64,000 bases of DNA from the NCBI RefSeq assembly GCF_000158095.2, contig NZ_CM011002.1, forward strand, positions 2,699,203 through 2,763,202. Reading direction: 5' to 3'. The position numbers were made by a program, and so were the translations under genes. The notes under the pieces are model-generated. The model was given only the letters and a program-made list of their open reading frames with translations, did no database searches and was not told the DNA's origin. This document shows, piece by piece, positions 8,102 through 16,648 of this stretch. The stretch is from Roseibium alexandrii DFL-11 (GTDB lineage Bacteria > Pseudomonadota > Alphaproteobacteria > Rhizobiales > Stappiaceae). The stretch's first letter is position 1. Every line of letters starts with the position of its first letter.

Positions 8102-9427
8102 TTAGATGCCGAGCCGATCCCTCAGTGAGAACCATGTCATAGCTAGGACGAGCAGCGGAAAACGCAACTTGTCGCCCCCCGGGAATGCCGGAATGTTAAG
8201 CCGTTCAAAGCCATCGAACCGGCCCGCGGTTCCAGCGATGGCTTCAGCCAGAAGCTGCCCTCCAAGCGTTGCCATGGCGACGCCGTGTCCGGAGTAGCCT
8301 GTCGCTGTCAGGATGTTGGGTTTGACGCGTGCGAAATAGGGCATCCGCTTTGGGGTGATGGCGAGAGTTCCGCCCCAGCCATAGTCGATTTCGACGTCCG
8401 CCAGCTGCGGATAAATCTCTGTCATGGGCCGGCGGACGAACGACTTGATATCCTCCGGGAAGCGGTAGCCGTAGTTTTCACCGCCGCCGAACAACAAACG
8501 CCGGTCCGCAGACAGACGGAAGTAGTTGATGACAAACTTGCTGTCGGCAACCGCGACATTGTCGCGGATCAGGGCCCGCGCTTCGTCCTCGGAAAACGGC
8601 TTTGTCGCAACGATGAAGTTGTTGATCGGCATGACATGAGCAGCCGTTTCCCGGTTGAGTTTGCCGAGATAGCCATTGCAGGCAAGGATCAGATGGCGGG
8701 CTTTCACTGTGCCGGTGTCAGTTGTGACCTGCACACCGCCGGAAGCTTGCTCTTCAATCCCGGTCACCTTGGTTTCTTCAAAGATTTTTGCGCCCGCCTT
8801 ATCTGCAGCACGTGCCAGGCCCAGCGCGTAGTTCAGCGGGTGGAGGTGTCCGGCGCCCATATCCAGCGATCCGCCGAAATACTTCGGACTGCCGACCATG
8901 TCGCCGATCTCATCGCCATCGACAAACCTGATCTGGTCGTAGCCATAGGTCAGCCGGAGATGCTCGACATGGTCGCGGCTTTCTTCCACGTAGGACTTGC
9001 GATGGTCGGCGTGCAGAATTCCCGGGGTGTAATCGCAGGCAATCTCGTGTCTCGCGATCAGGTCTTTTACAAGCGCCTTGGAGTCCTCCGCCAAATCCCA
9101 AAGAAGTTTTGCATGCGACTTGCCGTGGCGGTTTTCCAGCACGTCCTGCTCAACACGTTGACCGGATCCGACTTGCCCACCGTTACGCCCGGACGCGCCC
9201 CAACCGACCCGGTTGGCTTCAAGAAGAACGACGTCCAAGCCGCGCTCGGCCAGATGAAGTGCCGCGGAAAGCCCGGTGTAACCAGCACCGACAATCACCA
9301 CATCGGCAGCCCGCGGCCCGTCCAACGGCGCATAGGTCGTCTGCCACCGTGCTGTTGCAGCATAGTAGGAGGGCGGGTGTTGACCCGGTGTGTCATTGGC
9401 GGTCAGAAGGTCAAGCGAATTCAACAT
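8102..9427 (-). CDS. FAD-dependent oxidoreductase, PuuB-like (DAO family)
   Basis: 441 residues. FAD motif VIVGAGYTGLSAALHLAERG at ~45-64; GWGASGRNGGQVGSGQR and the C-terminal ATGYSGHGVAMATLGG are close to gamma-glutamylputrescine oxidase (PuuB/OrdL). It is first in a minus-strand series with the related flavoprotein at 6778 and the GNAT at 6146. The tandem pair probably arose by duplication and then diverged strongly. No puuA, puuC or puuD homologue is nearby, so use in the Puu pathway is unproven. Confidence 0.88.
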   Translation of the reverse strand: MLNSLDLLTANDTPGQHPPSYYAATARWQTTYAPLDGPRAADVVIVGAGYTGLSAALHLAERGLDVVLLEANRVGWGASGRNGGQVGSGQRVEQDVLENRHGKSHAKLLWDLAEDSKALVKDLIARHEIACDYTPGILHADHRKSYVEESRDHVEHLRLTYGYDQIRFVDGDEIGDMVGSPKYFGGSLDMGAGHLHPLNYALGLARAADKAGAKIFEETKVTGIEEQASGGVQVTTDTGTVKARHLILACNGYLGKLNRETAAHVMPINNFIVATKPFSEDEARALIRDNVAVADSKFVINYFRLSADRRLLFGGGENYGYRFPEDIKSFVRRPMTEIYPQLADVEIDYGWGGTLAITPKRMPYFARVKPNILTATGYSGHGVAMATLGGQLLAEAIAGTAGRFDGFERLNIPAFPGGDKLRFPLLVLAMTWFSLRDRLGI

Positions 9428-9618
9428 GTCGCGGTGCCGGTATACATGAATGGTGTCATGATGCAGATGGCCTTTTCAGCATCGGCCAGCTTGATTACCC
9501 TGTTCTCTTGTGACCAATGTTGCAAGGCAAAAAGACGAAGGCTGTTGGAATTTCACTTTGTTGCGCAACATCTTGACACCTTACCCTAAGGAAGTCCCGA
9601 GGCCAGTCATCGCCACTG

Positions 9619-9852
9619 ATGGCGAAGAAGAAAGGCAAATTTGTGTTTGGTGGATTTGAACATCCCTGGCTGGATCCTCTCTGGAGGCGCATCCTGATCG
9701 TCGGCTTTTGTGCAGTCTGGACAGGCGTGGAATATTATAATGACAACCAGACCTGGGCGATCATCGTAGGGGCGATCACGGCTTATGCGTTTTATGGGTA
9801 TCTCATTGCCTACAAGGGCGCGACACCCAAACCGCCTGAAGATCGGGGATGA
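9619..9852 (+). CDS. Small two-helix membrane protein (77 aa)
   Basis: A basic N-terminus (MAKKKGK) is followed by two hydrophobic segments at about residues 22-38 and 46-64, and a proline-rich polar tail. No family recognised. Only 15 bp separate its stop from the start of the cis/trans isomerase gene, so they very likely share a transcript. It could be a membrane partner of the isomerase, but nothing in the sequence proves this. Confidence 0.7.
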   Translation: MAKKKGKFVFGGFEHPWLDPLWRRILIVGFCAVWTGVEYYNDNQTWAIIVGAITAYAFYGYLIAYKGATPKPPEDRG

Positions 9853-9867
9853 CAGGAGATGCCGCAC

Positions 9868-12234
9868 ATGTTGAGCCCTTGTTTGGCACTCCTTAGGAGC
9901 ACAATCTTCGGCAGGGCCAAATACACCCTTTCGTCGCTGGGACTTGTCCTCCTGATTGTCAGTCCTGCGCAGGCGCAACAATCACCGCATACGCAGGTGC
10001 AGGATGTTTTGAACAACCGCTGCGTGGTGTGTCACGGCTGCTATGATGCCCCCTGCCAATTGAAATTCTCCTCCCCCGATGGATGGGCCAGAGGAGCGAG
10101 TAAACAAAAGGTCTACGAATCTTCCCGCCTGGACGATGCGCCAATGACCCGGTTGAGGGTCGATGCGAAGACTGTCCCGGAATGGCGCCAGAAAGGCTTC
10201 TTTCCAGTCACAGGAACATCAGACCAACCTTCGACGCTGGTGCAATTGCTGCAGGCCGGGCGTGACAATCCGTTGAAACTGGGCGCGGCATTGCCGGACG
10301 AAGTTGAGCTCGGACTGAACCGGAACATGTCCTGCCCTGCGCCCAATGAAACGGCAGACTATCTGAATGATCACCAGTTTGGCGGCATGCCTTACGGCAT
10401 GGCCGCGCTTCCTGAAAGCGACTACCGGATTTTGTTGGCCTGGGCCAAAGCCGGGGCGCCTGGTGCTGTCGAGCCCGTTGTTCTCCCGCCAGATGTCTCG
10501 GCCAAGGTGACTGAAATCGAAGCGTTCTTCAATCAACCGGCGCTGAAATCGAAACTCGTTGCCCGCTACATCTACGAACATCTGTTTCTGGCGCATCTGC
10601 ACCTTGAAGGCGGTCAGCCGGACCGCTTTTTCCGTTTGATCCGGTCCAGAACAGCACCGGGTGAACCGGCCGATGAAATTGCGTCGCGCCGCCCCTTCGA
10701 TGATCCCGGCGGCCGCTTCTTCTACCGTCTGATCCCGTTGAACGAGACGATCCTGCACAAGCAGCATATCGTCTATGAAATCGGACCGGAGCGGATTAAC
10801 CGTTACAACGAATTGTTCCTGAAAACAGACTGGTCGTTAGAAGCGCTGCCAGCCTACTCCACGACTGCCGGCGGCAATCCGCTATCCACCTTCGCAGCAA
10901 TCCCAGCCCGCAGCCGGTATAAATTCCTGCTCGACAACGCGCTTTATTTTGTCCGCTCGTTCATTCGCGGACCGGTGTGTTATGGTCAGGTCGCAGTGAA
11001 TGTTATTGAAGACCGCTTCTGGGTGTCTTTCCTCGATCCAGATGCCGATCTTTCGGTCACCGATCCAGATTATCTGCCACAGGCAACGCCCATTCTGGAA
11101 CTGCCGGTCGCCGTCTCGGACAGCTCAATTTCAGGCCGAATGCGGAATTTTCTGACACTTGGTCCCATCAAGTATCAGGAGTTTCGGCAGGCCCGCTACA
11201 GGCATGCCGCCCGCACAACCGGCGGTCTGGATTATCAGGACATCTGGGACGGGGATGGCAGTAACCATGATGCAAGGCTGACCGTTTACCGGAACTACTC
11301 GTCCGCGTCTGTGGTCCGGGGGTTTGCGGGGTCCATACCTGAAACAGCCTGGGTGATCGATTTTCCTCTGTTTGAACGGATCTACTACAATCTTGTCGCC
11401 GGATTCGACGTCTTCGGAAATGTCGAACACCAACTGACGACCCGTCTTTACATGGACAGTCTGCGCCGGGAAGGCGAACGCCTGTTCCTGTCTTTTCTGC
11501 CGCCGAAAAGCAGGAACCCGCTCCACAGCTCCTGGTACCAGGGCACCCTCGTTTCCTTGGTCGACCGATGGAAAGAAGCACCTCTCGATACCGAGACACC
11601 AACCGGCATACCTTTTCAGACCCAAACACCAAAGGCCGAGTTTCTGAACGGGCTCCTTCAGATTGAGCCGGGCCTCTGGCCGAAAGCCGACCCAATCAAC
11701 CGCTGCACCGGGGACACGTGTGCCTCGCCAGAGACACCGGCCGGGCAGCTGCGCACGCTGACGGTGAAACCCGCGCCCTTTGCCAAGTTTATGCCCGATA
11801 TTGCCGTGCTTGTTGTTGAGCGCTCGGAGAATGACGAGATCTACACGCTGGTACACGACATGGCACACAGCAACGTTGCTTTCGTGTTCAACGAGGATCT
11901 GCGCCGCAAGCCTGAAGAGGACGCGATGACGATTGTTCCGGGCCAGTTCAGCAGCTACCCGAACTTTATCTTCCAAGTGAAAGAGGCTGCACTGCCCGAG
12001 TTTGTCGAGTCATTGAGCGCGGTTCGCAGTCAGACTGATTTTCAGGGAGTGGTGGAAACCTTTGGCATTCGCCGGACACATGAAGAGTTCTGGATGGTTT
12101 TTGATCAGGTTCAGGCTGCCTTGGACGCACAAGATGCTGTTGAAGCCGGTCTTCTAGATCTCAATCGCTATACCGACCCGAAAGTGACAGATCCGATCGA
12201 GCGGCTGTTCGGTTTCACCTTCAATTTTGACTAG
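9868..12234 (+). CDS. cti: Fatty acid cis/trans isomerase
   Basis: 788 residues, usual for Cti, which converts cis- to trans-unsaturated acyl chains of membrane phospholipids to stiffen membranes under solvent or heat stress. A signal peptide ends near AQAQ (~residue 36) and a haem c motif CVVCHG follows at ~50-55, fitting a periplasmic cytochrome-type enzyme. The ATG at 9868 has AGGAG 9 bp upstream; an earlier ATG at 9859 abuts the site. Conserved stretches include FRLIRSRTAPGEP and ATRP-free YQDIWDGDGSNHDA. Its TAG stop lies inside the inverted repeat of the 12232-12484 element. Confidence 0.9.
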   Translation: MLSPCLALLRSTIFGRAKYTLSSLGLVLLIVSPAQAQQSPHTQVQDVLNNRCVVCHGCYDAPCQLKFSSPDGWARGASKQKVYESSRLDDAPMTRLRVDAKTVPEWRQKGFFPVTGTSDQPSTLVQLLQAGRDNPLKLGAALPDEVELGLNRNMSCPAPNETADYLNDHQFGGMPYGMAALPESDYRILLAWAKAGAPGAVEPVVLPPDVSAKVTEIEAFFNQPALKSKLVARYIYEHLFLAHLHLEGGQPDRFFRLIRSRTAPGEPADEIASRRPFDDPGGRFFYRLIPLNETILHKQHIVYEIGPERINRYNELFLKTDWSLEALPAYSTTAGGNPLSTFAAIPARSRYKFLLDNALYFVRSFIRGPVCYGQVAVNVIEDRFWVSFLDPDADLSVTDPDYLPQATPILELPVAVSDSSISGRMRNFLTLGPIKYQEFRQARYRHAARTTGGLDYQDIWDGDGSNHDARLTVYRNYSSASVVRGFAGSIPETAWVIDFPLFERIYYNLVAGFDVFGNVEHQLTTRLYMDSLRREGERLFLSFLPPKSRNPLHSSWYQGTLVSLVDRWKEAPLDTETPTGIPFQTQTPKAEFLNGLLQIEPGLWPKADPINRCTGDTCASPETPAGQLRTLTVKPAPFAKFMPDIAVLVVERSENDEIYTLVHDMAHSNVAFVFNEDLRRKPEEDAMTIVPGQFSSYPNFIFQVKEAALPEFVESLSAVRSQTDFQGVVETFGIRRTHEEFWMVFDQVQAALDAQDAVEAGLLDLNRYTDPKVTDPIERLFGFTFNFD

Positions 12235-12484
12235 AGCCCCGGGCGATAAGTTGGAAGCGTTTGATGGCGTTGGCCAGGCGCGTCGCGCGGGTCGGCCTGG
12301 TTGGCCGGGCAAGCGGTGCAACATAGCCGATGGGCCGCAGAACGCCACCCGGAGGGCCAAACTCATTTGTCCGCTGACTGTGTTGGTTCGCTCTTATGGT
12401 GGAGGACACCATTGCGAGCAACCCGCCTCGTCAGCAGACAAATAAGAAAGGTCAAACGTGTCTAACTTACCGCCCGGGGCTCTA
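12232..12484. mobile_element. 253-bp palindromic MITE-like element
   Basis: Terminal inverted repeats of 24 nt (12232-12255 and 12461-12484) match at 22 positions; both outer ends read TA-GAGCCCCGGGCG toward the inside. Inside are two nested hairpins: TGGCGTT / AACGCCA (12265-12271 / 12341-12347) enclosing CCAGGC / GCCTGG, and ATTTGTCCGCTGAC / GTCAGCAGACAAAT (12365-12378 / 12430-12443, one mismatch) enclosing ATGGTG / CACCAT. No transposase is encoded. TA at both ends would fit a TA target duplication as used by IS630/mariner-type elements; that is inferred. Confidence 0.6.
12365..12443. repeat. 79-nt internal hairpin of the palindromic element
   Basis: Outer arms of 14 nt (12365-12378 and 12430-12443) differ at one position. 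An inner 6-bp stem ATGGTG / CACCAT (12397-12402 / 12408-12413 approximately) encloses GAGGA. As RNA it would be a long hairpin on either strand. Confidence 0.5.
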
Positions 12485-13366
12485 AGCCCGCATTTCCCGG
12501 ATAAGCCAGTCGCAAAAGGCCTGAGCCTCCGGGCTCAGCGCTTGGCGCGGTCCGGACGTCACCAGATAGTAGCTGTGCCGGCTGGTGATGACCTTATCCG
12601 TTGAGCGGATCAATCGTCCACTTTCCAGATAAGGATTGGCGAGCGTTTCCAAAACGAGCGCATGACCATGACCAAGGGCCGCCAGCTCGAGAGCAGACAG
12701 AGTTTGGTCCACCTGCAGCCCCGACCGCCCCGGAACTGCATGGCCGTAAAGACGGAAAAAGCTCTCCCACGTATCCAGAACCCCCATGATGTCGAGCCGG
12801 ACAGCCTGACTAAGCTGTCCCACGTCGCTCTTCGTGCTGTCCAGGGCAAGATCTGGATGGCAAACGGCGATCACCGGGTCGTTGACCAGGAACTCGACAG
12901 CCCCGTCGCTCCAGGTTCCATCGCCAAACCGCACATCGATCTCAAAAAGATCCGGATTGAGGGTCTCAGCCCAGGCGGCGGAGATCATTTGCACATCAAT
13001 ACCAGGGTTCTCCGCCTGAAAAGCCGCAAGCCGGGGGATCATCCACAGATGCCCGAAGCTGGACAGGCAGCGGAACCGGACCGGCTTGCTTTCCCGCCCT
13101 CCAAATACCGAGACTGTTGCAATCGACAGGTCGGAAAACGCCTTTTCCACCGACGGCAGGTAGGTCTGCCCGAGCCGGGTTAGTTTCAATTCCCTGTGCA
13201 GGCGATCAAACAGGGGATAGCCGAGCTGCTGTTCCAACTGACGCACCTGGTAGCTGACGGCGGCAGGCGTAATTAGGAGCTCTTCCGCGGCACGCGTGAA
13301 GTTTCCAAGCCGGGCCGCTGCTTCGAACGCTCTCAACCACGGCAAGGGCGGAAGGTTATAGGCCAT
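12482..13366 (-). CDS. LysR family transcriptional regulator (GcvA-like)
   Basis: 294 residues. N-terminal winged helix-turn-helix (PWLRAFEAAARLGNFTRAAEEL...VSYQVRQLEQQLG) of the GcvA-like LysR subgroup, then a type-2 periplasmic-binding-like effector domain with DVRFGDGTW, a GcvA-group signature. It is divergent from the GMC / aldehyde dehydrogenase / enolase operon and is its likely regulator, with the co-inducer probably a substrate or intermediate. Its TAG stop lies in the right inverted repeat of the element at 12232-12484. Confidence 0.92.
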   Translation of the reverse strand: MAYNLPPLPWLRAFEAAARLGNFTRAAEELLITPAAVSYQVRQLEQQLGYPLFDRLHRELKLTRLGQTYLPSVEKAFSDLSIATVSVFGGRESKPVRFRCLSSFGHLWMIPRLAAFQAENPGIDVQMISAAWAETLNPDLFEIDVRFGDGTWSDGAVEFLVNDPVIAVCHPDLALDSTKSDVGQLSQAVRLDIMGVLDTWESFFRLYGHAVPGRSGLQVDQTLSALELAALGHGHALVLETLANPYLESGRLIRSTDKVITSRHSYYLVTSGPRQALSPEAQAFCDWLIREMRA

Positions 13367-13536
13367 CCAAGTTTCTCAACCGCTGGATCGTGTTAAGGAT
13401 TGCTCCATTTCTCATTGTGCGCCCGTTGCCTTCTTCAAATTTTTTCAATGTTACACCAAATGATTTTTCGCTTCAGGCTTTTTGCAAACTCATCGACAGT
13501 TACCGGAACGATCGATTGACCGGAGCAGACCCGACT

Positions 13537-15153
13537 TTGCAAACTGCCGATTACATCATTGTGGGCGCCGGTTCGGCGGGCTGCATTCTGGCCGAACGTT
13601 TGAGTGCGGATCCAGGCACCACGGTGCTGCTTTTGGAAGCGGGAGGGGCCGACGATTCACCGTGGGTTTCGTTGCCACTTGGCTACGGCAAACTCTACGC
13701 CGATCCAAAACGCACCTGGCAATTCACGACCGAAGCTGACAGCGGACTGAATGGCCGGTCGCTTTATTGGCCACGCGGCAAAATGCTCGGCGGCTCCGGG
13801 TCTATCAATGCGATGGTGTATTGCCGAGGCTTGCCGCAAGACTACGACGACTGGGAAAGCTCAGGCGCAAAAGGTTGGTCTTGGACCGCGGTGCGCGAAG
13901 CCTTCGAGCGTCTTGAAACAAAGACCGGTGCGGACGGGATAAAGAGGGGCAACGGCCCGATCAACGTTCAGGATATTTCCCGCGAGATACACACGCTGAA
14001 CCGTCATTTCTTTGCCGCGATCACGGAAACCGGCCTGCCTTTGTCGGAAGATTTCAACGGTGATCAGCCCGAAGGGGCCGGGATCTACCACATAAACACA
14101 AAAGCCGGACTTCGGTGTTCTTCGTCACGCGCCTTCTTGCACCCCGCCCTCAAACGCCCAAATCTGACTGTTCGCACGGCCGCGCAGGCAAAGCGCATCC
14201 TCTTTGAGGAGCAGCGCGCAACCGGCGTTCAGTTGCTATCCGGCGAAGTCTTGACCGCCGGCCGGGAAGTTATCTTATCCGCTGGTGCGATTGCCTCGCC
14301 GCAACTGCTTCAGCTATCTGGTGTTGGACCGGGTCAGCTCCTGCAATCGCTTGGCCTTCCGATCGTCCAAGCCAACGATCATGTGGGCGGAAACCTGCAG
14401 GATCACCTGGCGGCCAATTACACGTTTCAGGCCCATGAACCGACGCTGAATGCGGTTCTGCGCCCACTGATCGGGCAAATGCGCGCGGCGTTCCAATATG
14501 CCCTCTCGCGCAAAGGCCCCTTGGCCCTGTCGGTCAACCAGTGCGGCGGTTTCTTGCGCTCGCGCAAGGAGCTCACCCAGCCTGATCAGCAGATCTATTT
14601 CAATCCGATCAGCTATCAGATGAAATCCTCCGGCGGGTCCTCCCGCTTTACCCTTGACCCCTTCAACGGCTTTATCATTTGCGCCCAGCCGGCGCGGCCG
14701 ACCAGCCGGGGCCGGATCGATATCAAGAGCGCAGACAGTTCTGTCGCGCCATCCATTCAGCCGAACTCCCTGTCGACGGACGAAGATAGGAATACGGTTA
14801 TCTCCGGCGGCCGGCTTTGTCAGAAAATCATGGCGAGCAAGGCCTTGCAGGCTATTGTCGCCCGGCCAACCGGACCGGACCTGCTGAAACTGGACGATCA
14901 AGGGCTTCTGGACGACTTCCGCTCCCGGGCCGGGACCGTCTATCATCCTGTATCCACCTGCCGGATGGGGGCCAATCAGGAAACATCTGTTGTCGACAGC
15001 CACTTGAGAGTTCACGGCATTGACCGCCTCCGTGTGGTAGATGCTTCTGCGTTCCCGAACATCACCTCCGGCAACACCAACGCCCCCACCATGATGCTTG
15101 CCCTCAAGGGCGCTGACATAATTCTGGAAGATCACAAAAGAGCCTCCGCATGA
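13537..15153 (+). CDS. GMC family FAD alcohol oxidoreductase (choline dehydrogenase-like)
   Basis: From TTG 13537 the protein has 538 residues, normal for GMC enzymes, and opens MQTADYIIVGAGSAGC, the standard distance to the FAD motif. GGAG lies at 13522. A GTG at 13390 would leave only 23 bp to the divergent LysR start and add unrelated sequence; TTG 13516 is another option. GMC signatures: WPRGKMLGGSGSINAM, GAIASPQLLQLSG, and C-terminal YHPVSTCRMG with NTNAPTMM. It should oxidise a primary alcohol to an aldehyde. The stop overlaps the next start (ATGA), so it is coupled to the aldehyde dehydrogenase. Confidence 0.88.
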   Translation: MQTADYIIVGAGSAGCILAERLSADPGTTVLLLEAGGADDSPWVSLPLGYGKLYADPKRTWQFTTEADSGLNGRSLYWPRGKMLGGSGSINAMVYCRGLPQDYDDWESSGAKGWSWTAVREAFERLETKTGADGIKRGNGPINVQDISREIHTLNRHFFAAITETGLPLSEDFNGDQPEGAGIYHINTKAGLRCSSSRAFLHPALKRPNLTVRTAAQAKRILFEEQRATGVQLLSGEVLTAGREVILSAGAIASPQLLQLSGVGPGQLLQSLGLPIVQANDHVGGNLQDHLAANYTFQAHEPTLNAVLRPLIGQMRAAFQYALSRKGPLALSVNQCGGFLRSRKELTQPDQQIYFNPISYQMKSSGGSSRFTLDPFNGFIICAQPARPTSRGRIDIKSADSSVAPSIQPNSLSTDEDRNTVISGGRLCQKIMASKALQAIVARPTGPDLLKLDDQGLLDDFRSRAGTVYHPVSTCRMGANQETSVVDSHLRVHGIDRLRVVDASAFPNITSGNTNAPTMMLALKGADIILEDHKRASA

Positions 15154-16637
15154 CCGTTCAAGACCTTGCCGCCAACTACCTTTCCACCGGACGCATTGAT
15201 GGCCTGCCAGATGGCCATTTCATCGGCGGGCGGTTCACGTCCGCCTCCGATCGGAAGATGGAAAGCTTCGATCCGGCCCGTGCCGAGGCCTTTGCCGAGT
15301 TCTCGCTCGGCACTGAAGCCGATATGGACACCGCAATTGAGGCGGCCGAAAAAGCCGCCAAAGACTGGGCACGAGCGCTCCCGTCCGAGCGCTGCCGGAT
15401 CCTCAACAATGTCGCCCGTGTCTTCCACGAAAACGCAGACCGCCTCGCGGTCCTGGAAGTCCTCGACAGCGGCAAAACGCTGGCTGAGGCCCAAGGCGAT
15501 GTTCAAAGTTCTGCGCGGCTCTTTGAGTATTATGCAGGCGCTGCCGACAAACTGGACGGCCGGTCGGTGAACCTTGGCCCGGACTTGACGGCCTTTACGG
15601 TTCGCGAGCCGGTGGGTGTCACCGGACATATCATTCCGTGGAATTATCCGACGTCCACATTTGCGCGTGGCGTCGCCCCTGCCCTTGCCGCAGGCTGTTC
15701 TGTTGTTGCCAAGCCTGCAGAGACGACACCATTCACCGCACTTGTGATGGCCGAGCTCCTGAGCGAAGCCGGTGTGCCGGACGGGCTTGTCAATGTTGTG
15801 ACCGGCCTGGGCAGTGATGTTGGCGCCAAACTCGCCCGTGATCCCCGGATCAAGCAGCTGACCTTCACCGGCTCCGTCACCACCGGCGTCAACGTCGCCC
15901 AAACGGCAGCCCCGAACGTCACCCGGCTTACGCTGGAACTTGGCGGCAAGTCACCGCTGGTGGCCTTTGAAGATGCAGATCCCGAAAAGGTCGCAGATGG
16001 CGCCTATTGGGCGATCTTCTCCAATTCCGGCCAAATCTGTTCCGCGGGTTCCCGGCTCATCCTGCACAAATCCTTGCGTGATGAAGTCCTCGCCATCCTG
16101 ACGGAGCGGGCAAGCAACCTGAAAGTTGGTCATGGCCTGAAGAACCCGGATATGGGGGCGATCAACTCTGATCTGCACCTTGGCCGGATCAAGGCGCATG
16201 TCGATGCCGCCAAGGCGCGCGGCGCCAACATCCTGACCGGCGGCGATGTGACCACCGATCCGGACACCGGCAAGGGCTGGTTCTTCCAGCCGACCATCAT
16301 CGCAGATCTGAGGGCGAACGATCCGGCCGTTCAGGACGAAATCTTCGGGCCTGTCCTGTCAGTGCAGAATTTCGAGACAGAAGACGAAGCCGTCGAGCTG
16401 GCGAACGGAACGGAGTTCGGCCTGATGGCAAGTGTCTACACACGCGACACCGGACGCGCGATGCGGGTTGCCCATGCACTCGACAGCGGCCAGGTTTCGG
16501 TCAACGATTATTGGGCCGGCGGGCTGGAACTGCCCTTTGGCGGCAATAAAAAATCCGGCTATGGCCGCGAAAAGGGCTGGGAAGGCCTTGATGCCTACAC
16601 CAAGGTCAAAGCCATCACTATCAGCAACGCCAGCTAA
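15150..16637 (+). CDS. NAD(P)-dependent aldehyde dehydrogenase
   Basis: 495 residues. The oxyanion/cofactor segment IIPWNYP is at ~166-172, the catalytic glutamate in LELGGKSP at ~257-264, and the nucleophilic cysteine in NSGQICSAGSR at ~292-302. Betaine-aldehyde-type dehydrogenases share this pattern. It overlaps the GMC gene by 4 bp, which fits an alcohol-to-acid relay: GMC enzyme makes the aldehyde, this enzyme the acid. The enolase-superfamily gene follows 11 bp later. Substrate unknown. Confidence 0.92.
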   Translation: MTVQDLAANYLSTGRIDGLPDGHFIGGRFTSASDRKMESFDPARAEAFAEFSLGTEADMDTAIEAAEKAAKDWARALPSERCRILNNVARVFHENADRLAVLEVLDSGKTLAEAQGDVQSSARLFEYYAGAADKLDGRSVNLGPDLTAFTVREPVGVTGHIIPWNYPTSTFARGVAPALAAGCSVVAKPAETTPFTALVMAELLSEAGVPDGLVNVVTGLGSDVGAKLARDPRIKQLTFTGSVTTGVNVAQTAAPNVTRLTLELGGKSPLVAFEDADPEKVADGAYWAIFSNSGQICSAGSRLILHKSLRDEVLAILTERASNLKVGHGLKNPDMGAINSDLHLGRIKAHVDAAKARGANILTGGDVTTDPDTGKGWFFQPTIIADLRANDPAVQDEIFGPVLSVQNFETEDEAVELANGTEFGLMASVYTRDTGRAMRVAHALDSGQVSVNDYWAGGLELPFGGNKKSGYGREKGWEGLDAYTKVKAITISNAS

Positions 16638-16648
16638 AGCGGTTCGAC

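Noticed and set aside
8285..9589. 434-codon plus-strand open frame
   Set aside because: Antisense shadow of the PuuB-like flavoprotein gene, which has complete FAD motifs.
12234..12482. Remnant of a transposase gene inside the palindromic element
   Set aside because: Short frames on both strands show no transposase motif or catalytic DDE spacing.
13390..13536. N-terminal extension of the GMC oxidase from GTG 13390
   Set aside because: Leaves 23 bp between divergent starts, makes the protein ~50 residues too long, and the added part has no family similarity.
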